A stretch of DNA of 64,000 bases, taken from assembly GCA_039654915.1 (NCBI GenBank), contig CM077600.1:76889992-76953991 (forward strand), given 5' to 3'. Below, in pieces: positions 54,562 through 64,000 of this stretch. The stretch comes from Aquilaria yunnanensis. Taxonomy: Eukaryota > Streptophyta > Magnoliopsida > Malvales > Thymelaeaceae. Made by a program: the position numbers and the translations under genes. Position 1 is the stretch's first letter. Every line of letters begins with the position of its first letter. Below the pieces are notes generated by a model. It was given only the letters and a program-made list of their open reading frames with translations, did no database searches and had not been told where the DNA came from.

Positions 54562-55278
54562 TGATAGCCGAAGGGCTATTACCCTTGGAGGTCTCCCAAA
54601 CTAGCCTGATGAGCACCAACCTTGGGAAATACGGCTGATCAATTTCGGTAAAAAGGATACCCTCACCACCCTTGGAGTGGGCTTAGCACCAACCTCGGGA
54701 GACACTCATACCACCCTCGGAAAGGTCACATGACCAACTTCGGATAAGGATGCCTTTCACGCTTCGGCTTTTGTGAACTTACCGACCTTGGAAAAGTAGG
54801 TCCCCCATCCTTGGCAAAGGGAAAACATTTTCTGAAGGTACCCCGCTCTGCCGAAGCACCTTTCCTGAGGGCCTTTTGTGGTGATATCTAGCCAAAGGAG
54901 CCTTATACCCCGAAGGGGTCTTGTTCTCTAAAGGGGTCTTGCAAATATATGACAAAAATGGTTAAGGAGCCTCTAACAAAGAGATCTCACACATGCCCCT
55001 GCCCTCTGGCCGGAACGGCCTACGGACAATTGGAGATGCCTATCTCCTAGGGTACGGATCAAATCTGACCGAACACGTGTCACGATCTGAATAGGCTATG
55101 CCAAACGGCCTCTTCCCTCCACCCTCCTATAAATACTTAGGAAGGACCTTGGTAAGAAAGGGACAGAGCTTTCGCTATTTTCCGTATTCCTTGTTCCTTA
55201 CTACTACTACTCTCACAAACACTAACTTGGGCATCTGAGGCTCCTCCCCATGAAACACATTCCAGGGAGCTCCTAACC
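54562..55278 (+). repeat. 3' LTR of C, first 717 bp
   Basis: It starts TGATAGCCGAAGGGC, like the LTR of B in opposite orientation, and has a TATA box CTATAAATA near 55128-55136. It also contains the inverse of the B text around AACTTGGGC...GAGGCTCC. It stops at 55278, where an oppositely oriented LTR end begins. Confidence 0.75.
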
Positions 55279-55326
55279 TGATGACCATTGGCATGCTCAT
55301 TATGTGACATAGTGGCTTGAAATAGG
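55279..55326 (-). repeat. Start of minus-strand Tat-type LTR F (left of copia E)
   Basis: TGATGACCATTGGCATGCTC followed by TGTGACATAGTGGC aligns with the inner end of the T1 LTR (TGATGCCCCGCAGC, GTGACATGGTGTG). It continues after element E at 63655. The predicted target duplication is TAACC (55274-55278); its partner would be right of the window. Confidence 0.65.
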
Positions 55327-56741
55327 TGTTAGTGTTGTGCCCAAAAAGCCAATCATGAGATGATTGTATTTTTGCACATTGAGTCATGATATTTTATTGA
55401 GGCATTAATCCAGCAATTTTGTTTGTTGTTTTGTTTCTACGTAACGTAATAAACATAATTGTAACCCTAGAATAATGATATTCTTAAACGTCCCTATTCT
55501 AGTATTATTGTGGAGCGGGTTGCAATAATACATAATGACTAGCATATGTGGAGACTAATATGAGATATGTAGTCTACATATGGGTACAAGTTGGAGAACT
55601 TGTGTACTGGACTGACCCACCATGAGAACACTTCATGGATCATTATATGAGTGTCATAAGTGATTCTCATAGTGATCATGGTATATGTAGTCCTTGGACC
55701 TAAGATCATCAAGGTTCCCTACATGTGAGTCACATACTTTGATACTTTCCTTTGTTGCTCGTAACTGAGTGAACTTGAAGGAGGTCATTGGGTATGTCAC
55801 ATATCATGCGGAGGGATTTGTATAATCAAGATGGGATTTGTCCCTCCTATGTAACGGGAGTGATATCTTTGGGCCCCTTGATAAGGTAAGACTTAGAAAA
55901 TGCATGGCCATGCTCCGATGAGTTGATATATGATATCAATGTTGTCAGTTTAAGTTGGTCTACTCGGTAATCAAGAAACCAAAGATTGGGCTATACGAGA
56001 GTGACACATTCCATGTCTCGTGCTTAGTCTTGATATCTTGGACAAAAGGACAATGGCATATATCGGTGATGATCATAAAGGTTTAGTCGATTCACCGACA
56101 ATCTTGTCACTTGGGTAGCAATGATGTGTTGCTAGACACCGCTCATTGCTTATGATCATAAATGTGATTTATGATCATTGCCCACATGGCAAGAGCCTAT
56201 TGGGTCCCACACATAGAGCTATTTGGATCATTAGAGTGCATGGGCTAATTATTTGGGTTATGGTTTCACTTTAATTTTGTATTAATAATGGGCCAAGGAG
56301 TTGAGCCATTATTAAGCCCGAAATTAAATCCTAATTGGATTAGGGCTGTGAAACCCATTAGGCTTGGAAGTTGAGTCTCATTATAAATACAACTTTTAAG
56401 TGAGAAATTCGCAGGTCTCCTTGCCCTAGCCTCCCAAAAGGACAGCCGCACTCTTCTCTTGCAATTCCTTGGAGGACGCAAGGTAGCACTGCGAGCGCAA
56501 GAGAAACGCATCTGCCAGGACGTGGTGGAAGCGTGGTGATCCCGAGAGGCTCGTGTGGATACATAGAGAGCCTAAACACGTCAACTGTTCAGGTTTTGTG
56601 ATTCGACTCTACAGTTGAGTGAGAGATCTCAACCGAAAATTAGGTATGAAATTTTCGAACACCCGGTTTACCCCGTTTCACTTGGATCCTGGAAGGTTTC
56701 GGTTAAATTCCGCTGTGCTATTTGGCTCCCGAAACCCAACA
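55327..56741 (+). repeat. 5' LTR of E
   Basis: It starts TGTTAGTGTTGTGCCC and ends AAACCCAACA, one base before the primer site. The TATA box is TTATAAATAC at 56391-56400. Confidence 0.96.
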
Positions 56742-56742
56742 A

Positions 56743-56754
56743 TGGTATCAGAGC
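56743..56754 (+). other. Primer-binding site of E
   Basis: TGGTATCAGAGC, an exact initiator tRNA-Met complement, lies one base after the LTR end. Confidence 0.94.
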
Positions 56755-58271
56755 TACTGGTGAAACCCTAAATCGGGATTGAGTGTTGAATCGCATGATG
56801 CTATGTGTTCGATTGGTTTTCGGCCATGATTAATTAGATTGATTCATGATGCATGAAACCGGAATTCGTAATGAGCATATGAGATATATGAAAAAATGAC
56901 ACAAATTGGTTAATGAGATTAACCCAAAATTGATAGGTATGAGATACCTATATGGATTAGGATTCTTGCAATAGTTGCAAAAACCCTAGGTTTGTTCGGA
57001 TTCGGCCTGTTCGGGCACCGAAAGTAAGGTATTTTTGGTGGCTCGAATGGAGGAGTCTCGGTTGCCTACTTGGTCGAAATAGAAGATTTCGGCCTAAGCA
57101 ATTGTAAGACAATTTTTTGCGCCAGGGGGCGCTGCCCCCCATGCCCCCTGCAAGGGCGACTCCCCTTGACCCCATCCACTGACCAGTCAGCGGAACCACC
57201 GCCCGCTGACTGGCCAGCGGGACTGCCGTATGTGAAGCGCCACATAAATAAAAATTGGTTAATCAATGCGTGAAAATTGGCATGCATCTTTTTTGAATTT
57301 GATTTGACATGATATGCTGATTGGTGTTTGAAGCATGGGCATGGTTATAGCCCTTGATTGGTTGTACTTGTAAATATGGCCTGCGAGTCGTGCCTTTTCT
57401 TATCACTCTCATTGTACATTCTCTTCTCACCTTACTCCCCTCGAATGTAACTTGAGGTTTCTATTATTGATGTAATGGTGCATTATGGGCTCATCCAAGG
57501 AGGTATGTCCAAGGAGGTGACAACAAAAGGGCAGCCAAGAAAGGAAGAGAATGAGCTTGTGAAGACTCTTTTCTTTTCATAGGCTTTTATAATATTCTCA
57601 TTGGCTTGAGAATATCGCATTGTTTGGGCTATAACCATGTCACGTTTATTTCTTGTAAGCATGAGATGCATGTTTTATATTTGTATGTGATGCATGTATA
57701 AAACAACCGGAGATAACAAATTGGTGAGATCAAAAGAAAATAAAAACCCCTTAAACAAATATTAAGTCATTAAATGTGATGCCTTCCAAATGTTGGCACT
57801 CGTCAAGACTTTCATCAACATTAGGTGGGTTTGCCAAAGCAAAGCACCTATGTTCATCTTGGTAAGGCGCGATGGGATAATAGTGATATCCAAACTGCTA
57901 ACTTTGGGTTCGACTTAACTAAGTCATCCTAATAGGATAAGGGACTTAGAGGCATAGAGTTGGGCTTAAGTTCATGAGATGAGCTTGGACAAGTGTTGTT
58001 CAACCAACTATCCAAGAGTTGCATAAGATGCAATTGGCAAGGAGTTGCCTACTTAAATAGTTGTAACTTGAGAGAAAAGCCAAAGCTGACTCAAGTTGTG
58101 GTCAAATATGGATCTTGGCCCACTAGAATACCTTAGCGCCGAGGTGTTCCGAAATAATATCGAGGGTTATTATTTTGAGGAAAATAGTGGGAGTATCGTT
58201 TAATAAAAGTCCTTATTAATTGAATTAAAATACATGACTCTTACACTGCATATTTACTGTTGTAGATAACC
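56755..58271 (+). other. Long untranslated leader of E with hairpins
   Basis: About 1.5 kb separate primer site and gag start; no credible gene lies there. A GC-rich island (57118-57235) contains an 18-bp inverted repeat with two mismatches: CCACTGACCAGTCAGCGG (57176-57193) and CCGCTGACTGGCCAGCGG (57203-57220), with a 9-base loop. It also has a short stem GGGGGC...GCCCCC near 57125-57139. Packaging or dimer-linkage function is a guess from position. Confidence 0.65.
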
Positions 58272-61200
58272 ATGGCACAAAACACATCGACACTTTTGTT
58301 GCGATCGATCCTTGAGAAGGAAAAACTGAATGGGACCAAGTTTCTCAAATGGTACCGAAACTTGAGGATAGTCCTCAAACAAGAGAGAAAGGCTTATGTC
58401 CTAGAGCAGCCCATTCCGAATGAGCCTGCTGCCACTGCTCCAAGAGCTGAAAGGGATGCTCACAAGAGGCATTCTGATGATGCTTTGGATGTTGCATGCC
58501 TCATGCTTATTACCATGGAATCTGAGCTTCAGAAGCAACATGAGAACATGGGGGCGTTCGATATGATCGAACATCTCAAAATTCTTTTCCAAGAGCAAGC
58601 TAGGCATGAGAGGTTTGAGACCTCTAAGACATTGTTTCAATGCAAGATGTCTAAGGGATGTCCCGTGGGTCCTCATGTGCTCAAGATGATTGGGTACATT
58701 GAGAATCTTGAGAATTTGGGATTTGCTCTTCAGAAAGAGTTGGCTATTGATGTAGTCTTGCAATCGTTGCCTGAAAGCTACAGTCAGTTCGTCATGAACT
58801 ATAACATCAACGACCTTGACAAGTCCCTCCCTGAATTGCTCAACATGTTGAGAACTGCTGAGCAAAACCTTAAGAAGGCTAAGCCCATTTTGATGGTTCA
58901 AAAGGGCAAGGGAAAAGGAAAAGCAAACAAGAAGAAGGATAAAGCTAATGGAAAGTCCAATGCTAGTTCTTCTTCAGCTGCACTTAAACCAAAGGGTGGT
59001 GTGGCAAAGGAAGGGGAGTGCTTCCATTGTAAGCAACCTGGACACTGGAAGAGCAACTGTAAGCTCTATCTTGAAGAACTTGCTAAGGAAAAGGGAAGAA
59101 AGACTTCCACTTCAGGTATTTTTGTTATAGAGGCTAACTTTTCTACTTCCTCATCTTGGGTATTGGATACTGGATGTGGATCTCACATTTGTGCAAATGT
59201 GCAGGATCTAAGTAGAAGTAGAAGATTGGCCCGAGCTGAAGTGGACCTACGTGTTGGAAATGGAGCAAGGGTTGCTGCCTTAGCCATAGCGACTTATGTT
59301 CTCACTTTACCTAGTGGATTAGTTTTAGAATTAGACAACTGCTACTTTGTGCCTACTATTAGTAGAAGTTTGATTTCTGTTTCTTGTTTGGACAAGAAAG
59401 GTTTTTCATTTATAATAAAGGACAAATGTTGTTCTATTTATTTGAATGAAATCTTTTATGGTAGTGCTCAACTTAGCAATGGGTTGTATGTTCTAGACCT
59501 TGAAGATCCAATCTATAATGTGAATACCAAGAAGGTCAGATTAAATGATTCAACCTCGACCTATCTCTGGCACTGTCGCTTGGGCCATATAAATGAGACT
59601 CGCATATCCAAGCTCCAGAAGGATGGACTCTTGGACTCACTTGATTTTGAATCATATGAGACATGTGAGTCATGTTTGTTGGGCAAGATGACCAAAGCCC
59701 CATTCACAGGGCAAAGTGAAAGGGCTAATGACTTACTAGGACTCATACATAGTGATGTATGTGGCACTATGTCTACACAAGCTAGAGGAGGTTTCTAATA
59801 CTTCATTACTTTCACTGATGACTTCAGCAGATATGGCTATGTGTATCTTATGAGACACAAGTCAGAATCCTTTGAAAAGTTCAAAGAATTCAAGAATGAA
59901 GTAGAGAATCAACTCGGGAAGAGTATCAAAGTGCTTCGATCAGATCGAGGTGGAGAGTACTTCGATCAAAAATTCCTTGACTATCTGAAGGAGTGTGGTA
60001 TAGTACCACAACTCACTCCACCAGGTACACCTCAATGGAATGGTGTTTCTGAAAGGAGAAATCGAACTCTGTTAGACATGGTTTGCTCTATGATGAGTCA
60101 AGCTGACCTTCCAAACTCCTTTTGGGGACATGCTCTAGAGACGGCCACTTTTACACTAAACCGAGTTCCATCTAAATCGATTCAAAAGACACCATATGAG
60201 ATATGGAGTGGGAGGCATCCCAATTTGTCTTTTATGAAGATTTAGGGCTGTGACGCTTATGTGAAACGTCAATCCTCTGACAAACTAGGGCCTAAATCTC
60301 AAAAATGCCTTTTTGTTGGGTATCCCAAAGAAACAAAGGGTTACTATTTCTACAATCCCTCTGAGCAAAAAGTGTTTGTTGCTCGAACTGGTGTCTTTTT
60401 GGAGAAAGAGTTTATCTCTAAAGGAACTAGTGGGAGGAAAGTAAAACTTGAAGAAATTCAAGAACAACAAGGAGACATCGAACCTGAAATGGAACCTGAA
60501 CAGACACCACAAGATGTTGTGGTTCAAGAGTTTGTTCCTGTAGCACAGAGCCCACGTAGGACTGGTAGGATTCGGCGTGAGCCCGAGAGATATGGATTTC
60601 TTGTTACTCACACCGGTGATGTGATACTCATGGATCAAGATGAGCCCACAACCTACCAACAAGCTATGTCGGGGCCTGACTCTGAGAAGTGGCTAGTGGC
60701 CATGAAATCCGAGATGGAATCCATGTATGAAAACCAAGTATGGACTTTGGTTGACCCACCTGAAGGGGTAAAACCCATAGGGTGCAAATGGGTTTTCAAG
60801 AAGAAAACTGACATGGATGGTAATGTGATTACCTTTAAGGGATGATTGGTCGCAAAAGGTTTCAAGCAAATTCATGGTATTGACTATGATGAAACTTTTT
60901 CACCAGTTGCTATGCTTAAATCCATCCGAATTTTGTTTGCTATTGCTGCACACTATGATTATGAGATATGGCAAATGGATGTCAAAACTGCATTCCTAAA
61001 TGGAAAGCTACTTGAGGATGTGTACATGACACAACCTGAGGGTTTTGTCACTCCTGAGAATGCCAATAAAGTGTGCAAATTGCAAAGGTCCATTTATGGA
61101 CTGAAGCAGGCTTCTCGAAGTTGGAATCTTCATTTTGATGATGCAATCAAAGAGTTTGGTTTTATCAAAAATGAAGATGAACCTTGTGTCTACAAGAAGG

Positions 61201-62243
61201 TTAGTGGGAGTGCTATTGTCTTCTTGGTGTTGTATGTAGATGACATACTACTCATCGGGAATGACATTCCTGAGCTACAGTCTGTGAAGACTTGGCTAGG
61301 GAAATGTTTCTCTATGAAGGACTTAGGTGAAGCAGCCTATGTGTTAGGCATCAGGATCTATAGAGATAGATCTAGAAAGCTTCTTGGCCTAAGTCAAAGT
61401 ACATATATTGACAAGGTGCTAAAGAGGTTTAGCATGCAAGATTCCAAGAAAGAATTCTTGCCCATGTCACATGTTATCACTCTTTCTAGATCTCAGTGTC
61501 CGAGTACAACCGAGGAGAGAGAGCGCGTGAGTAAGATTCCATATGCCTCAGCAATTGGATCTATCATGTATGCCATGATATGTACTCGTCCCGATGTCTC
61601 ATATGCTTTGAGCATGACGAGTAGGTACCAATCGAACCCCGGTGAAAGTCACTGGACAGCTGTTAAGAACATCCTTAAGTACTTACGAAGGACTAAGGAT
61701 GCATTCTTGGTCTTTGGAGGTGAAGATCAGCTCGTTGTAAGGGGTTACACCGATGCAAGCTTCCAATCTGATAAGGATGATTTTAGATCGCAATCTGGTT
61801 ATGTGTTTTGTATTGGTGGTGGTGCTGTGAGCTGGAAGAGTTCAAAGCAAGAGACAGTAGCTGACTCTACAACAGAATCTGAGTACATTGCCGCCTCTGA
61901 TGCTGCGAAGGAGGCAGTTTGGATCAAGAAGTTCATCACTGAACTTGGAGTGGTTCCAAGCATTGTCGACCCGATAGAGCTCTATTGGGACAACAATGGA
62001 GCAATCGCACAGGCTAAGGAACCTCGATCTCACCAGGGATCCAAACACATACTCCGACGCTATCATCTCATCAGGGAGATCATCGAGAGGGGTGATGTAA
62101 GGATATGCAGGATTTCGACAGACAGCAACATTGCTGATCCACTGACAATGCCCCTTACGCAGCAGAAGCATGATAGCCATTCTAGGTCCATCGGTATTAG
62201 ATACATGGATGATTGGCTTTTAGTGCAAGTGGGAGATTGTTAA
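58272..62243 (+). pseudogene. Gag-pol of copia element E (three nonsense changes)
   Basis: ATG 58272 follows the leader, and all pieces share one frame to TAA 62241-62243, which lies in the 3' LTR. Gag has a CCHC knuckle near 59020. Protease has VLDTGCGSH near 59160. Integrase has the pre-domain HCRLGH (59570), then HSDVCG, SDRGGEY and VSERRNR with the Asp, Asp, Glu triad intact. Reverse transcriptase has YVDD at 61233-61244. RNase H has DASF and TESEY, near 61755 and 61877. Stops are TAA 59796 (probably from CAA), TAG 60243 (probably from TGG) and TGA 60843 (probably from CGA). All fit C-to-T change on one strand or the other. No frameshift was seen. It is not functional as it stands. Confidence 0.95.
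62227..62237 (+). other. Polypurine tract of E
   Basis: AAGTGGGAGAT directly precedes the 3' LTR and overlaps the last codons of pol. Confidence 0.85.
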
Positions 62244-63654
62244 TGTTGTGGCCAAAAAAGCCAATCATAACATGATTGTATTTTTTCACATTGAGTCATG
62301 ATATTTTATTGAGGCATTAATCCAGCAATTTTGTTTGTTGTTTTGTTTCTGCGTAACGTAATAAACATAATTGTAACCCTAGAATAATGATATTCTTAAA
62401 CGTCCCTAGTCTAGTATTATTGTGGAGCGGGTTGCAATAATACATAATGACTAGCATATGTGGAGACTAATATGAGATATGTAGTCTACATAAGGGTACA
62501 AGTTGGAGAACTTGTGTACTGGACTGACCCACCATGAGAACACTTCATGGATCATTATATGAGTGTCATAAGTGATTTTCATAGTGATCATGGTATATGT
62601 AGTCCTTGGACCTAAGATCATCAAGGTTCCCTACATGTGAGTCACATACTTTGATACTTTCCTTTGTTGCTCGTAACTGAGTGAACTTGAAGGAGGTCAT
62701 TGGGTATGTCACATATCATGCGGAGGGATTTGTATGATCAAGATGGGATTTGTCCCTCCTATGTAACGGGAGTGATATCTTTGGGCCCCTTGATAGAGTA
62801 AGACTTAGAAAATGCATGGCCATGCTCTGATGAGTTGATATATGATATCAATGTTGTCAGTTTAAGTTGGTCTACTCGGTAATCAAGAAACCAAAGATTG
62901 GGCTATACGAGAGTGACACATTCCATGTCTCATGCTTAGTCTTGATATCTTGGACAAAGGGACAATGGCATATATCGGTGATGATCATAAAGGTTTAGTC
63001 GATTCACCGACAATCTTGTCACTTGGGTAGAAATGATGTGTTGCTAGACACCGCTCATTGCTTATGATCATAAATGTGATTTACGATCATTGCCCACATG
63101 GCAAGAGCCTATTGGGTCGCACACATAGAGCTATTTGGATCATTAGAGTGCATGGGCTAATTATTTGGGTTAAGGTTTCACTTTAAATTCGTATTAATAA
63201 TGGGCCAAGGAGTTGAGCCATTATTAAGCCCGAAATTAAATCCTAATTGGATTAGGTCTTTGAAACCCATTAGGCCTGGAAGTTGAGTCTCATTATAAAT
63301 ACAACTTTTAAGTGAGAAATTCGCAGGTCTCCTTGCCCTCGCCTCCCAAAAGGACAGCCGCACTCTTCTCTTGCAATTCCTTGGAGGACGCAAGGTAGCA
63401 TTGCGAGTGCAAGAGAAACGCATCTGCCAGGACGTGGTGGAAGCGTGGTGATCCCGAGAGGCTCGTGTGGATACCATGGAGAGCCTGAACACGTCAACTG
63501 TTCAGGTTTTGTGATTCGACTCTACAGTTGAGTGAGAGATCTCAACCGAAAATTAGGTATGAAATTTTCGAACACCCGGTTTACCCCGTTTCCCTTGGGT
63601 CCTGGAAGGTTTCGGTTAAATTCCGCTGCGCTGTTTGGCTCCCGAAACCCAACA
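62238..63654 (+). repeat. 3' LTR of E
   Basis: Partner of 55327-56741, starting TGTTAATGTTGTGGCC and ending ACCCAACA, followed by the duplication ATAGG. The TATA box is at 63292-63301. Confidence 0.96.
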
Positions 63655-64000
63655 ATAGGGACTTCCGGTATAAAGGTGTCTAAATGAAAGACTTCTGATA
63701 TGAGGGTGGCTGAAAGAGTCAGAAAAACAAGGGTTAGAGACTCCCCGAAATGTGTTTCCAGGGGAAGAGCCTCCGATACCTAAGTCAGTATTTGGAAAAA
63801 TAAGGAGTAGAAAGTGGAGAGCCAAGAGTAGAGAGTTTTGTGTATTTCTTACCAAGGTCACTCCCACGTATTTATAGGAAGGTGTAGGGAGGAGGCCATT
63901 TGACATAACCCACTTAGATCATGGCACGTGTTTAGTCAGGTGCAATCTGTACCTCTATAGATCGGTATCTCCTGCTGGCCCTAGCCTATTCTGGGCTGAG
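63655..64000 (-). repeat. Continuation of minus-strand Tat-type LTR F
   Basis: It resumes after copia E. The text GGGACTTCCGG, GAGACTCCCCGAAATGTG and AGAGCCTCCGATACC parallels the LTRs of T1 (14570-14695) and B (43195-43230) in the same orientation. A minus-strand TATA box (CCTATAAATACG) lies near 63869-63880. The LTR runs off the window. Confidence 0.75.

Larger units (their letters stand above)
26143..55278 (+). mobile_element. Old Tat-lineage Ty3/gypsy element C, interrupted by D and B, 5' end missing
   Basis: In order: partial gag to integrase (26143-30187), degenerate repeats (30188-30790), an antisense gene (30905-32241, continued at 42084-42589), its promoter region (42590-43061), a purine tract (54547-54561) and the start of a plus-strand 3' LTR (54562-55278). 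Element D (32242-42083) and element B (43067-54217) lie inside it. Its 3' LTR is cut at 55278 by an oppositely oriented LTR (F). The 5' LTR and the first half of gag are absent, replaced by truncated LTR H. All flanking pieces join correctly when the insertions and one copy of each duplication are set aside. Confidence 0.85.
55327..63654 (+). mobile_element. Ty1/copia element E, nearly intact
   Basis: LTRs of 1415 and 1417 bp, with roughly three dozen differences by eye (about 2.5 %), and a perfect duplication ATAGG (55322-55326 and 63655-63659). The order gag, protease, integrase, reverse transcriptase, RNase H defines copia. The gag knuckle CFHCKQPGHWKSNC and overall style suggest the Angela/Tork branch, which is tentative. 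Three stops break an otherwise single frame. It inserted into LTR F. Confidence 0.96.

Overview
This is nuclear DNA from a flowering plant, probably a dicot; the species cannot be read from the sequence. Almost all of it is a stack of LTR retrotransposons inserted into one another, with two small hAT-type DNA transposons and one broken host gene for a UDP-glycosyltransferase. No rRNA, tRNA or CRISPR locus was seen.

Left block (1-15413). A degraded Tat-lineage Ty3/gypsy element on the minus strand (called T1) is inserted in the coding sequence of the UGT gene; the 3' half of that gene follows directly at 15414. T1 is interrupted by a complete Tekay/Del-type chromovirus on the plus strand (element A, 4551-14125, 5-bp duplication ATTTT). 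On its left side it is cut by the end of another LTR (X, 1-587).

Middle block (15414-26142). It holds the UGT remnant, two non-autonomous hAT-like elements with perfect 8-bp duplications (16546-18049 and 20827-21693), decayed gag pieces of another Ty3/gypsy family in both orientations, a truncated Tekay-type element (LTR G with primer site), a copia LTR scrap and a further truncated Tekay-type LTR (H).

Right block (26143-64000). An old plus-strand Tat-type element (C) was hit several times: by Tekay-type element D (32242-42083, minus, duplication ATCGG), by a very young and apparently intact Tat-type element B (43067-54217, minus, duplication AGTCT), and by the end of another Tat-type LTR in opposite orientation (F, from 55279), which was itself entered by copia element E (55327-63654, duplication ATAGG).

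The most notable content is in the Tat-type elements. Between the end of pol and the 3' LTR they carry a second gene on the opposite strand, with its own TATA box and three short introns. It is intact in B (predicted 708 residues). In the old copy C all three introns sit at the same places. Two further oddities are a cluster of 18-20-bp palindromes built on GGCGACGCGTCGCC in every Tekay-type LTR, and a gag-pol frame that opens inside the LTR and reads through the primer-binding site. LTR differences counted by eye rank the insertions: B (one difference in 868 bp), then D (about 1 %), E (about 2.5 %) and A (about 3 %).
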